NCBI RefSeq assembly: GCF_024497955.1
Contig: NZ_JANHKP010000015.1
Coordinates: 124,001 to 188,000 of the forward strand
Length of the DNA stretch: 64,000 nucleotides
Direction: 5' to 3'
Origin: Streptomyces sp. C10-9-1
GTDB taxonomy: Bacteria > Actinomycetota > Actinomycetes > Streptomycetales > Streptomycetaceae
Made by a program: the position numbers and the translations under genes. The stretch's first letter is position 1; every line of letters starts with the position of its first letter. Below are positions 7,617 to 15,962 of this stretch, piece by piece. The notes under the pieces are model-generated. The model searched no databases, was not told where the DNA came from, and saw nothing but the letters and a program-made list of their open reading frames with translations.

Positions 7617-9923
7617 TCAGTACGCGGAGCCGACGGCGGCCCCGGTGAAGGCGCCGGCGGCGTGGAGGCTGACGTAGGTGTAACCGGCGGGCGGGTCGGT
7701 GACCGTCAGGACGTGGCTGGTGCCGGGACCGGCGGAACGGCTGGTGTAGGAGGTGGCGGTGGCCCAGCCGGACCCGCTGTAGTAGAGGTCGGGGTCGCCG
7801 GTGCCTCCCGTGGAGGTGATCGTGAGCCGGGCGGTCCCGGGCGGGACGTACAGGTAGAGGTAGACGTGGTCGCCCTCGGCGGCGGCGAGGCCGCTGCGGC
7901 GGCACCCCCCGCCGAGGGCCCGGGTGTCCGCGCCGGTGCACTCGGGGACGGCGGTGCCGCAGTCGCCGGCCGCGCACGCGGCCAGCCAGGCGGCGAAGTC
8001 GGCGTCGTAGCGGGTTCCGACGGTCGTGGTGAGGTGGGTGCGGGCCGCGTCCCACCGACCGGCGCGGTAGTGGCCCAGCACGCTGTGCAGGTCGGCGGGG
8101 TGCCTCTCCAGCAGGTACCGCACGGCCAGGTAGCCCCAGCGGTAGACCCGCGCGCTGCCGTGGCCGTAGCCGGTGTCGAACAGGGTGCTCAGGGAGTAGG
8201 TGCCCCGGGCGGCCTCGGCCATCGCCGCGGTGTAGGGCAGACCGCGGTAGGAGTAGGAGACGTACTCCGCGATGCCCTCCACCCACCAGACGGTGGGGGT
8301 GGTCATGGCGGCGGCGAAGTCGCCGTACAGGGTGAAGCGGCCGTCGAGGTAGTGGGTGTACTCGTGGTTGAGGTTCCAGACGGCGAACTCCGGGCGCAGC
8401 CACTCCGCCTCGTAGGCGATGAAGCGTGCCTGGTTGCCCGGGGCGGCGGGGTCGCCCTCCAGGTACATGCCGCCGTTGTCGGTGCCGATGCCGTACATGG
8501 CGCCCGCGTACGTCCGGTAGTCGGTGCCGGAGTCGTAGACGACCACCTCCAGGACGGTGTTGCCGTCGTCGGCGACCGGACCTCCGTCGCCCACGATCCG
8601 GTGGAAGGCGGCGTTCTGCCCCGCGAGGCTCGCGCAGGTGGCGTCCAGCTGGCCGGCCGTCATCTGCTGGGCCAGGATGCGGATGCCGGGTCCGCAGGTG
8701 CGGTGGACCGGCAGGACCTCCCGCTCCAGTCGCTCCCGCAGGCCGCAGGTGCCATAGGCGGAGCAGTTGGCCCTGTCGTAGGCGTCGGCCATCTCGGCGA
8801 CGCCCACCCACAGGGGCGCGGTGGGCCCGGTGGCGGCGCTCCGCCCGAGCAGGTCGGCGGCGAGCGGGCGCACACGGTCCCGCAGGCTCGTGTGCTGGAG
8901 GAAGCGGCCCAGCTCCCGGCCGGCGTTGGAGGTCAGGTACGCCTCGTCGGTGCCGAGCAGGGCGGCGTGGTCCACGGCGAAGCGGTGCAGGGTGTGGACC
9001 AGGCCCGGGTCCGCCTCGACCGCCCCGACGAACTCGGGCGAGTAGTGGCCGCGGAAGGTCACCGTGTACCCGTTGTTCACGGCGGCGAGCATCCACCGGG
9101 ACGCGTTCCAGGACGGGTCGTACGCCGCCAGCAGCCGCTCGACGACGTGGAGGTAGCGGGCGTTCTCCTGGGCGCTGTCGATGAGCGTGACCGCCTCGGC
9201 CAGGGTCTCGCCGTTGGCGTCGGTGACGTCGCGCGAGCGGGGGCTCGCGAAGAAGGTGTCGAGGCCGGCGCGGACGGCGGTTCGCAGCCCGCCGCCGTAG
9301 GGGCCGACGTCGTCCGGGTGGTACCACTGCACGTAGTACCCGGCCCGGAGGAAGAGCACGAGCTGCGGGGTTCCGGCGCTCGGGTCACCCGGGTAGTCCG
9401 CGGACGCGTCGCGCAGCGCACCGGCGACGGAGGTCATCTGCGCCTCGCGGAAGGCCAGTCGGGCGTCCTCGCCGGTCAGGCCGAAGAGGGTGTTGACGCA
9501 GGCGGTGGCGGCGGCCTTGATCCGGCGCACCAGCGCGTCCCCGGTGCTGCCGGTGAAGTCGGCCGGATCGCAGGGGGCGGAGCGGGACGGAGGCGGCACG
9601 GCCGCGTCCGGTTCCCGGGAGGCGCCGTCGTCGTAGGACGTCCTGAGGCGGGACGTGTCGGCGCCCAGCGGCGGGAGCTGGGAGGGCGCCAGCCGCTCCG
9701 CGGCCACATGGCCGGGGTCCGGAGCGGCGGACTGCTGTGCCCGGGGCGCGGGGTCGGGCGCCGCGCCCGGGTGGGACGGCAGGGCCCGGCCGGGCGCCGC
9801 GGCGGCCGGAGGGGAGTCCGGGCGTGCGTGGGCGGGCGGCGCGAGCAGCGCGAGGCCCAAGGCCCCGGCCAGCGCCAGGGGGAGTGCGGCGCCCGCACCT
9901 CTGCGGACGAGCATGGCTCTCAC
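7617..9923 (-). CDS. Secreted microbial collagenase (peptidase M9)
   Basis: The 768-residue precursor has a signal peptide (Arg-rich start, hydrophobic ALPLALAGALGLALLAPP, then AHA) and a Pro/Ala-rich segment. The N-terminal M9 activator domain follows (about 150-420), then the zinc metallopeptidase domain with NHEYTHYLDGRF carrying the HExxH-type motif (about 525-530) and the downstream glutamate in WWVEGIAEY. A C-terminal pre-peptidase (PPC) domain of about 90 residues has DPDLYYSGSGWA. GTG at 9923 was chosen over the ATG at 9914 because GGGAGG stands 6-7 bp upstream. It should release peptides from collagen or gelatin, feeding the adjacent hydroxyproline pathway. Confidence 0.93.
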   Translation of the reverse strand: MRAMLVRRGAGAALPLALAGALGLALLAPPAHARPDSPPAAAAPGRALPSHPGAAPDPAPRAQQSAAPDPGHVAAERLAPSQLPPLGADTSRLRTSYDDGASREPDAAVPPPSRSAPCDPADFTGSTGDALVRRIKAAATACVNTLFGLTGEDARLAFREAQMTSVAGALRDASADYPGDPSAGTPQLVLFLRAGYYVQWYHPDDVGPYGGGLRTAVRAGLDTFFASPRSRDVTDANGETLAEAVTLIDSAQENARYLHVVERLLAAYDPSWNASRWMLAAVNNGYTVTFRGHYSPEFVGAVEADPGLVHTLHRFAVDHAALLGTDEAYLTSNAGRELGRFLQHTSLRDRVRPLAADLLGRSAATGPTAPLWVGVAEMADAYDRANCSAYGTCGLRERLEREVLPVHRTCGPGIRILAQQMTAGQLDATCASLAGQNAAFHRIVGDGGPVADDGNTVLEVVVYDSGTDYRTYAGAMYGIGTDNGGMYLEGDPAAPGNQARFIAYEAEWLRPEFAVWNLNHEYTHYLDGRFTLYGDFAAAMTTPTVWWVEGIAEYVSYSYRGLPYTAAMAEAARGTYSLSTLFDTGYGHGSARVYRWGYLAVRYLLERHPADLHSVLGHYRAGRWDAARTHLTTTVGTRYDADFAAWLAACAAGDCGTAVPECTGADTRALGGGCRRSGLAAAEGDHVYLYLYVPPGTARLTITSTGGTGDPDLYYSGSGWATATSYTSRSAGPGTSHVLTVTDPPAGYTYVSLHAAGAFTGAAVGSAY

Positions 9924-10322
9924 GTGGTTCCTCCCATGGGGGATCGGGGCACGCGGGGACGTGACCGACGGAGGGGACGGGCCGTGGGCCGGGGATCTCG
10001 CGGGCGACGGGACACAGCACACACGCAAGGATTGACATGCTCACGACCGGTACCATGTACCATGGCACAGGTCACACTTCACAGGGAAGGCGACCGGCCC
10101 GATCCCTCGGAACTCCCCCGGCACACCGGACCCCCCGGCCGCGGCATGTCCGCCACGGCACTCCCGCACCCCGCGCGCGCCCTCCCGAGGACGCGCACCG
10201 GACGGCTCCGCCCCCTCGCCGGGGGCCGGCCGGGCCGGCCCTCCCCACCCCGCCGGCAGACGGCACGAAGGCCGCGCAACGTGACATTGTAGAGTGCGGT
10301 CACACGGCATGAAGGGGATCGC
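9924..10322. promoter_or_regulatory. Divergent control region of collagenase and gntR-like genes
   Basis: This 399-bp region has no convincing gene. At 10049-10065 there are nested repeats: GGTAC/GTACC around CAT, overlapping CCATG/CATGG around TAC. They lie just after a TTGACA hexamer (10032-10037) and look operator-like. Close to the GntR start, GTGACATTG (10281-10289) overlaps the -10 hexamer TAGAGT (10290-10295). The same nonamer occurs in the promoter of the catabolic operon (15832-15840, opposite strand). Confidence 0.5.
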
Positions 10323-11033
10323 ATGAGCGAGCTGACGGGCCGCAAACTCATCTCCGTCCAGGAGCATCTGCGCGACCAGGTGGCCAACGCGCTGCGCGCC
10401 GCACTGATCGCGGGGGACCTGCAGCCCGGCGTGGTCTACTCGGCGCCCTCGCTGGCCGCCGAGTACGGCGTCTCCGCCACGCCCGTGCGCGAGGCCATGC
10501 TGGACCTGGCCCGCGAGGGCATGGTCGAGGCCGTGCGCAACAAGGGGTTCCGCGTCACCGAGCTCTCCGAGCGCGACCTGGACGAGTACACCGAGATCCG
10601 CTCGCTCGTCGAGATCCCCACCGTCGGCCGCGTGACCCGGACCGCCTCGCGCGGGCAGCTGGAGGCGCTGCGGCCCGTCGCCGAGGAGATCGTGGCCGCC
10701 GCCCGGCGCGGCGACCTCATCGGCTACCTGGAGTCGGACCGCCGCTTCCACCTCGACCTGCTCGCCCTGGCGGGCAATGCCCGCCTCGTCGAGACGGTGG
10801 CCGAGCTGCGCAAGCGCTCCCGGCTCTACGGGCTGGCCGACCTCTCGCAGGAGGGGGCACTGGTCGCCTCGGCGCAGGAGCACACCGCACTGCTCGACCT
10901 GATGATCGCGGGGGACGCCGAGGGCGCGGAGGACCTCATGCGCCGCCATCTCGCGCATGTGCGCACCCTGTGGGCGGCACGGAGGCAGCAGGCGGGGCGC
11001 GTCTCGCCGCCCCGGCGGCCCGGCGCCCGCTGA
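10323..11033 (+). CDS. GntR family regulator, FCD (FadR) subfamily
   Basis: The 236-residue product has a winged helix at about 10-80 (LAAEYGVSATPVREAMLDLA) and an all-helical FCD effector domain. Metal-ligand-like residues are D in ESDRRFHLDLLALAGN and H in HTALLDLM / RRHLAHV. FCD regulators sense small carboxylates. It is convergent with the hydroxyproline operon and lies between it and the collagenase gene; FCD regulators commonly control proline/hydroxyproline catabolism. GAAGGGG precedes the ATG. It probably represses the operon and itself through the shared GTGACATTG element. Confidence 0.9.
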   Translation: MSELTGRKLISVQEHLRDQVANALRAALIAGDLQPGVVYSAPSLAAEYGVSATPVREAMLDLAREGMVEAVRNKGFRVTELSERDLDEYTEIRSLVEIPTVGRVTRTASRGQLEALRPVAEEIVAAARRGDLIGYLESDRRFHLDLLALAGNARLVETVAELRKRSRLYGLADLSQEGALVASAQEHTALLDLMIAGDAEGAEDLMRRHLAHVRTLWAARRQQAGRVSPPRRPGAR

Positions 11034-11063
11034 CCCCGGGATCCGGGCGCGGGGCGCCGGAGG

Positions 11064-12065
11064 TCACAGGGTGAAGCCCGCCGGGTAGGGGTCGGTGGGG
11101 TCGAGCAGGTACTGCGCGGTGCCGGTGATCCAGGCGCGGCCGGTGACGGAGGGCAGGACGGCCGGACGGCCGCCGACCGTGGTCTCCCCCAGGATCCGCC
11201 CCGTGAAGCGGGAGCCGATGAAGGACTCGTTGACGAACTCCTGCCCCTGCTCCAGCAGTCCCCGCGCGTACAGCTGGGCCATCCGGGCGCTGGTTCCCGT
11301 CCCGCACGGCGACCGGTCGAACCACCCGGGGTGGATCGCCATGGCGTGCCGGGAGTGCCGGGCACCGGAGCCGGGCGCCTCCAGGTAGACGTGGTGGCAG
11401 ACGTCGATCGCGGGGTGCTCCGGGTGCGCCACCGGGTTCTGCGTGTTGACCGCCTCCATGACGGCCAGTCCGGCGCCGAGCAGCCGCTGCTTCTGCGCAC
11501 GTTCGAAGGGGATGCCGAGTTCCTCGGTGCGCACGAGGGCGTAGAAGTTGCCGCCGTAGGCCATGTCGTAGCGGACCGGGCCGAACCCCTCGACGTCGAC
11601 GACCTGGTCCAGCGCATGGCTGTAGGAGGCGACGTTCTCCAGGGTGACCGCCTCCGCCCGCCCGTCCCGCACGGCGACCCGGGCCGTCACCAGGCCGGCC
11701 GGGGTGTCGAGGCGGATGACGGTCTCCGGTTCGGCCGCCTCGACCATGCCGGTCTCCACCAGGACCGTCGCCACGCCGATGGTGCCGTGGCCGCACATGG
11801 GCAGGCAGCCGGAGACCTCGATGAACAGCACGCCGAAGTCGGCGTCCGGCCGGGTCGGGGGCTGGAGGATCGCTCCGGACATGGACGCGTGCCCGCGCGG
11901 CTCGCACATCAGCAGGGTGCGCAGCCGGTCGCGCTCCCGTACGAACCGCTGCCGCCGCTCGGCCATCGTGGCGCCGGGCAGCACGCCGACCCCGCCGGTG
12001 ACGACCCGGGTCGGCATCCCCTCGGTGTGCGAGTCGACCGCGTGGTAGCAGGCCACGGACCGCAT
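11064..12065 (-). CDS. 4-hydroxyproline 2-epimerase (proline racemase family)
   Basis: The 333-residue product has the two catalytic cysteines of the family: Cys91 in LPMCGHGTIG and a second in DRSPCGTGTSARM at about 253. Proline racemases and hydroxyproline epimerases share this pair; the pathway context selects the epimerase, which interconverts trans-4-hydroxy-L-proline and cis-4-hydroxy-D-proline. Features such as DSHTEGMPTR at the N-terminus are conserved. It is the last gene of the leftward operon and starts 2 bp from the stop of the deaminase gene. It acts in the cytosol. Confidence 0.9.
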   Translation of the reverse strand: MRSVACYHAVDSHTEGMPTRVVTGGVGVLPGATMAERRQRFVRERDRLRTLLMCEPRGHASMSGAILQPPTRPDADFGVLFIEVSGCLPMCGHGTIGVATVLVETGMVEAAEPETVIRLDTPAGLVTARVAVRDGRAEAVTLENVASYSHALDQVVDVEGFGPVRYDMAYGGNFYALVRTEELGIPFERAQKQRLLGAGLAVMEAVNTQNPVAHPEHPAIDVCHHVYLEAPGSGARHSRHAMAIHPGWFDRSPCGTGTSARMAQLYARGLLEQGQEFVNESFIGSRFTGRILGETTVGGRPAVLPSVTGRAWITGTAQYLLDPTDPYPAGFTL

Positions 12066-12066
12066 G

Positions 12067-12963
12067 TCACCGCACCCCCGCCTCGACGAGGGCCCGGGTG
12101 GCGGCGCGCACCACGGCCTCCGCCTCCGGGGCCAGCGCCTGCCGGGGAGGGCGGCAGGGCCCGCCGGTCCGGCCGGTCATGTCCTGGCCGAGCTTGACCG
12201 CCTGGACGAACTCGGTCCTGCTGTCCCAGCGCAGCACCGGGTGGAGTCGCCGGTAGAGGGGCAGCGCGGTGTCCAGGTCCCCCGCCAGGGCGGCCTCGTA
12301 GAGGGCGAGGCAGTCCCGTGGGAAGACCTGGGCGTAGCCCGCGACCCAGCCGCGGGCCCCGGCGAGGGCGACCTCCAGGAGGGTGTCGTCCGTGCCGGCC
12401 ACGAGGTCGAGCCCGGGGGCGAGCTCCCGGAGGGCGTAACAGCGCCGGACGTCTCCGGAGAACTCCTTCACGCCCGCGATGAGGCCCTCGGCGTGGAGCT
12501 TGGCCAGCAGTTCGGGGCGCAGGTCGACCCTGGTGTCGACGGGGTTGTTGTAGGCGGTGACGGGGAGCCCGGCCGAGGCCACCATGGCGAAGTGCTCCAG
12601 GACGGCGCCGTCTCCCGCCCGGTGGCCGTTGGGCGGGAGGCACATGACGGCCTGGCAGCCCGCGTCCCTGGCGACCTGCGCGTGCCGCTTCGCCTCCATC
12701 GCGCCGTAGGCGCCCACGCCGGGCATGACGGTGAAGCCCTCGGGGGCGTGCGCGACGGCGGTCCGCACGACGCGGTCGCGCTCCTCGTCGGTCAGGGTCT
12801 GGTACTCGCCCAGCGAGCCGTTCGGGGCGACACCGTGCACGCCCTGCTCGGCGAGCCAGGCGACGCTCTCCCCGTAGGCGCCGTAGTCGACGGACAGGTC
12901 CCGCCGGAACGGGAGGCTCGTCGCGACGATGACGCCGTGCCAGGGCCTGCGGTCGTGTGCCAT
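12067..12963 (-). CDS. DapA-family lyase, likely 1-pyrroline-4-hydroxy-2-carboxylate deaminase
   Basis: The 298-residue TIM barrel of the dihydrodipicolinate synthase/N-acetylneuraminate lyase family has GVAPNGSLGEYQTLTDEER near the N-terminus (family G-S-x-G-E motif), the tyrosine YNNP (about 139-142), and the Schiff-base lysine in GVKEFSGD (about 163). In hydroxyproline degradation such a paralogue converts the cyclic imine to alpha-ketoglutarate semialdehyde plus ammonia. The five-gene operon around it makes that role likely; true DapA would not be expected here. Positioned between the oxidoreductase and epimerase genes with minimal spacing. Confidence 0.85.
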   Translation of the reverse strand: MAHDRRPWHGVIVATSLPFRRDLSVDYGAYGESVAWLAEQGVHGVAPNGSLGEYQTLTDEERDRVVRTAVAHAPEGFTVMPGVGAYGAMEAKRHAQVARDAGCQAVMCLPPNGHRAGDGAVLEHFAMVASAGLPVTAYNNPVDTRVDLRPELLAKLHAEGLIAGVKEFSGDVRRCYALRELAPGLDLVAGTDDTLLEVALAGARGWVAGYAQVFPRDCLALYEAALAGDLDTALPLYRRLHPVLRWDSRTEFVQAVKLGQDMTGRTGGPCRPPRQALAPEAEAVVRAATRALVEAGVR

Positions 12964-12972
12964 GGGGACTCC

Positions 12973-14409
12973 TCAGCTGGGAACGGGGGGCGGCTCGCCC
13001 GGTCCGGCGAGCGCACCGAGGGTGAGCGGGGTCGCGATCAGCCGCTCGGCGGGCGCGTACGGCTGCCCCGGGGCGGCGAGGCCGTGCACGGCGGGCCCGC
13101 ACATCCGGCCCTGGCACCACCCCATGCCGGCCCGGGTCAGCTGCTTGACCTGCCGGTGGTCGGCCGCCGAGCCGTCGGCGCAGACCGAGCGGACCGCGCC
13201 CGCGGTCACCTCCTCGCACCGGCAGACGGGGGTGTCGTCGGTCAGCCAGGAGGACCAGCCCGGCGGCACGGGGTGCGCCCCTGCCACCGCGCGGGCGAAG
13301 GCCCGGTGCCCGGCCACCGCGGCGCGCTCGGCCGCCAGGCGCCGCGGGTTCGGCCGCCCCGGCGCCCCGAGGTCGGCGAGCACCGACACGGCCGCCAGGC
13401 GGCCCTCGCCCACGGCGAGGGCCGCCCCGCCCACGCCGCAGGCCTCGCCCGCCGCGTAGAGACCCGGCACGCCGGTGCGCTGGCCGCCGTCGACGGCGGC
13501 GGCCATGCTGCCGTCACCGGCGTCGGCGAGGGGGCAGCCGAGGGTCACCAGGAGATCGAGCTGGGGTACGAAGCCCCAGCCGACGCCGACGGTGTCCGCC
13601 GCGATCCTGCGCTCCGAGCCCGGCAGCGGGCTGCCGTCCGCGTCCAGCAGGGCGGTGCGCACCGCGGCGACCCGCCCGGTGCCCTCGGCCGCGGTGATCG
13701 CGGTGCGGGTGCGGACCGGGACGCGGTGCCGGGCGAGCACCGCCGCGTAGCCGGCGGCCTCGGCCCACCGGGCGGGGCGGCGCAGCAGCGGTCCGGGGCG
13801 GCGCAGCCAGGCCGAGGGCCCCGACGCCTCGCACACGGCGGCGACCTCGGCTCCGCGCGTGGCGAGGGCCGCGGCGACCGGCAGGAGGAAGGGCCCCGTG
13901 CCCCCGAGGACCACCCGGGCCCCGGCGGGGACTCCCCCGCCCTTCAGCAGGGCCTGCAGCCCGCCCGCCGTGAGCACTCCGGGCAGGTCCCAGCCGGGAA
14001 AGGGGAGCTGGCGGTCGTAGGCTCCCGTCGCCACCAGCAGGGCCGGGGCGCGCAGCGCCACGTCGGTCTCCTCGGGCGCCCGGCTGCGGTCCACGGCGTG
14101 CACGGTGAAGCCGTCCTCCCCGCGGGTGGCGGTCCAGGCGTGGTGGTCCGTCAGCAGGGTGAGCCGTCCGGTGCGCCGGTGGGCGGAGAGCGCGGCGCAC
14201 AGCGCCCGGTAGGTGCGCCGCCCGCGGCGCGGGTGCGCGGCGCGGGCGGCCGGGTCCGCGGCGCGCACGGGGCGGCGCCAGAACTGGCCGCCCGGCTCGG
14301 GGCCGGCGTCGAGGAGGGTCACGCGCAGCCCGCCGTGCAGTGCGGTGGCCGCGGCCGCCATGCCCGCCGGTCCCGCGCCCACCACCACCAGGTCGCCCGG
14401 CTCACTCAT
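12973..14409 (-). CDS. D-hydroxyproline dehydrogenase, FAD/NAD(P)-type subunit with BFD-like [2Fe-2S] C-terminus
   Basis: The 478-residue flavoprotein has an N-terminal dinucleotide-binding GAGPAGMAAAATA (about 12-24) and a second Rossmann element VLGGTGPFLLPVAAAL. A C-terminal BFD-like iron-sulfur region shows CRCEEVTAGAV and GWCQGRMCG, four cysteines at about 405-445. This is the HcnB-like subunit of multi-subunit D-amino-acid dehydrogenases. It overlaps the small ferredoxin gene by 8 bp and is flanked by the DAO-like subunit, giving the three-component enzyme that oxidises cis-4-hydroxy-D-proline to the cyclic imine. Confidence 0.88.
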   Translation of the reverse strand: MSEPGDLVVVGAGPAGMAAAATALHGGLRVTLLDAGPEPGGQFWRRPVRAADPAARAAHPRRGRRTYRALCAALSAHRRTGRLTLLTDHHAWTATRGEDGFTVHAVDRSRAPEETDVALRAPALLVATGAYDRQLPFPGWDLPGVLTAGGLQALLKGGGVPAGARVVLGGTGPFLLPVAAALATRGAEVAAVCEASGPSAWLRRPGPLLRRPARWAEAAGYAAVLARHRVPVRTRTAITAAEGTGRVAAVRTALLDADGSPLPGSERRIAADTVGVGWGFVPQLDLLVTLGCPLADAGDGSMAAAVDGGQRTGVPGLYAAGEACGVGGAALAVGEGRLAAVSVLADLGAPGRPNPRRLAAERAAVAGHRAFARAVAGAHPVPPGWSSWLTDDTPVCRCEEVTAGAVRSVCADGSAADHRQVKQLTRAGMGWCQGRMCGPAVHGLAAPGQPYAPAERLIATPLTLGALAGPGEPPPVPS

Positions 14410-14659
14410 CGCCGTCCTCCCTCCCGGTCGTGACGGTCATGCCCGCGCGGGCCCGTACCAGGCAGGCGCGCTGCCCGCTCCTGCCGTCGACGGTGACCAG
14501 GCAGTCGAAGCAGACGCCGATCCCGCAGAAGACCCCGCGGGGCCGGCGCCCGATCCGGGTGGTGCGCCAGGCGATCCGCCCCGAGGCGACGAGGGCGGCG
14601 GCGAGGGTCTGCCCGGGGACGAAGGGCAGCGGTTCGCCGTCCACGGTGCACTCGGTCAT
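14402..14659 (-). CDS. [2Fe-2S] subunit of D-hydroxyproline dehydrogenase (HcnA-like)
   Basis: An 85-residue ferredoxin-like protein with the motif VFCGIGVCFDCLVTVDG (cysteines at about 45, 50 and 53) and a fourth cysteine in QRACLVRARAG. This matches the small plant-type ferredoxin subunit of HcnABC-like dehydrogenases. It overlaps both neighbours (ATGA with the upstream gene, 8 bp with the downstream one), consistent with equal-ratio synthesis. It should pass electrons between the two flavin subunits. Confidence 0.88.
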   Translation of the reverse strand: MTECTVDGEPLPFVPGQTLAAALVASGRIAWRTTRIGRRPRGVFCGIGVCFDCLVTVDGRSGQRACLVRARAGMTVTTGREDGDE

Positions 14660-15816
14660 GACGGCGTTCCTTCCCCGGTGAGGAACCGGTCGGGCAGCAG
14701 CCCGGTGTGGGCGGCCGGGTCGGCGCCGCGCCACGGACGGCCGAGTAGATGGGCGGTGACCAGGGCTCCGGTCGCGGGGGCGAGGCCGACGCCCGCGCCC
14801 TCGTGGCCGCAGGCGTGGACGACCCCGGGGACGCGCGGGTCGGGGCCGACGATCGGCAGGTGGTCCGGGCAGTACGGCCGGAAGCCCCGGTAGGCGCGGA
14901 TCACCTGGGTGGCGCGCAGGAAGGGGAACAGGCGGCACGCCCCGGCGGCGAGCGCGGCGACCACGGCCGGGTCCATGGCGGTGTCGAAGCCGACGCGCTC
15001 GCGGCTGGCCCCGATCAGGATCGTGCCCGCCCGGGTGCCCTCGACGACGCAGGAGGTCCCGAGCCCCGCGCCGTCGGAGTCGACGTCGGCCACGTAGCCG
15101 GCGGAGTAGACCTTGTGACGGACCATCGGCGGCAGCGGCTGGGTGACGAGGACGAAACCGCGGCGCGGCAGGATCTCGACGGGCGCACCGAGTCGGCGGC
15201 CGACCTCGCCGCCCCAGGTCCCCGCGGCGTTCACCACGGCCTCGGCGGGCAGCACCGCACCGTCGGCGGTGCGGACCCCGCGGATCCGGCCGCCGCGTCC
15301 GGCGACGGGGGAGACGGCCTCGCCGGTGCGCACCCGGGCTCCGCGCCGACGGGCCGCACCCAGCAGCCCGGCCGCCGCGAGCACCGGCTGCACCTGGGCG
15401 TCCTGGGGGTAGTGGACGCCGCCGGGCAGGCCGGGCGCCAGGTGCGGCTCCAGGTCCCGGACGCAGCCGACGCGTTCGGCGCGGACACCGGCCGCCGACT
15501 GGCGCGCCGCGAGGACCTGCAGCTCGGCGAGGGCGCCGGGAGTGCTCGCGACGACCAGGCCCCCCTTCGGCTCCAGTTCGACGGTGTGCGGGCCGAGTTC
15601 GGCGCCGGCCTCGTCCCACAGCTCGCGGCTGAGCCGGGCCAGCTCCAGCTCCGGTCCCGGTCTCTTGTCGGAGAGGAGGATGTTGCCCTCCCCGCGGCTG
15701 GTGGTGCCGGCGCCGACCGGGCCCCGGTCGAGGACCGTGACGTCGAGCCCGGCCGCCGCGGCGTGGAACGCGCACGCGGCGCCCACGATGCCCGCGCCCA
15801 CCACGACGACTCTCAT
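14656..15816 (-). CDS. D-hydroxyproline dehydrogenase catalytic subunit (DAO/glycine-oxidase family)
   Basis: The 386-residue FAD protein begins MRVVVVGAGIVGAACAFHAA, the beta-alpha-beta FAD site, followed by GPVGAGTTSRGEGNIL. The DAO C-terminal motif is IRAYRGFRPYCPDHLPIVG with the late HACGHEGAGVGLAPATG. The ATG at 15816 was selected for the GGGGGTGGG ribosome site; an upstream alternative would add eight residues without the fold. It is the first gene of the leftward operon, with overlapping -10 hexamers shared with the divergent dehydrogenase gene. It removes hydride from cis-4-hydroxy-D-proline. Confidence 0.87.
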   Translation of the reverse strand: MRVVVVGAGIVGAACAFHAAAAGLDVTVLDRGPVGAGTTSRGEGNILLSDKRPGPELELARLSRELWDEAGAELGPHTVELEPKGGLVVASTPGALAELQVLAARQSAAGVRAERVGCVRDLEPHLAPGLPGGVHYPQDAQVQPVLAAAGLLGAARRRGARVRTGEAVSPVAGRGGRIRGVRTADGAVLPAEAVVNAAGTWGGEVGRRLGAPVEILPRRGFVLVTQPLPPMVRHKVYSAGYVADVDSDGAGLGTSCVVEGTRAGTILIGASRERVGFDTAMDPAVVAALAAGACRLFPFLRATQVIRAYRGFRPYCPDHLPIVGPDPRVPGVVHACGHEGAGVGLAPATGALVTAHLLGRPWRGADPAAHTGLLPDRFLTGEGTPS

Positions 15817-15828
15817 GCCCACCCCCTG

Positions 15829-15860
15829 GTGCAATGTCACATGCCATTCTCTAGGCTAGC
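15829..15860. promoter_or_regulatory. Back-to-back promoters and GntR-type element of the hydroxyproline genes
   Basis: TAGGCT (+, 15852-15857) and TAGCCT (-, 15853-15858) are overlapping -10 hexamers for the divergent aldehyde dehydrogenase gene and the leftward operon. Next to them, CAATGTCAC (15832-15840; GTGACATTG on the - strand) repeats the nonamer found at the gntR promoter. It would sit at the transcription start of the operon, a typical repressor position. Confidence 0.55.
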
Positions 15861-15962
15861 CACCCGACCGTTCCGCGGACAACGCCGCAAACCGGGCGAG
15901 TTGGGCCCGGTACCCGACGACGGCACGCCGGACGACCGGCGCCAGCAGGGAGAAGCATCGCC

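Noticed and set aside
10037..10312. 91-codon + strand frame between collagenase and gntR-like genes
   Set aside because: It starts within operator-like repeats with no ribosome site, and is Arg/Pro-rich without motif.
12067..12963. Housekeeping dihydrodipicolinate synthase (dapA)
   Set aside because: The fold is the same, but operon context with hydroxyproline epimerase and dehydrogenase subunits points to the deaminase paralogue.
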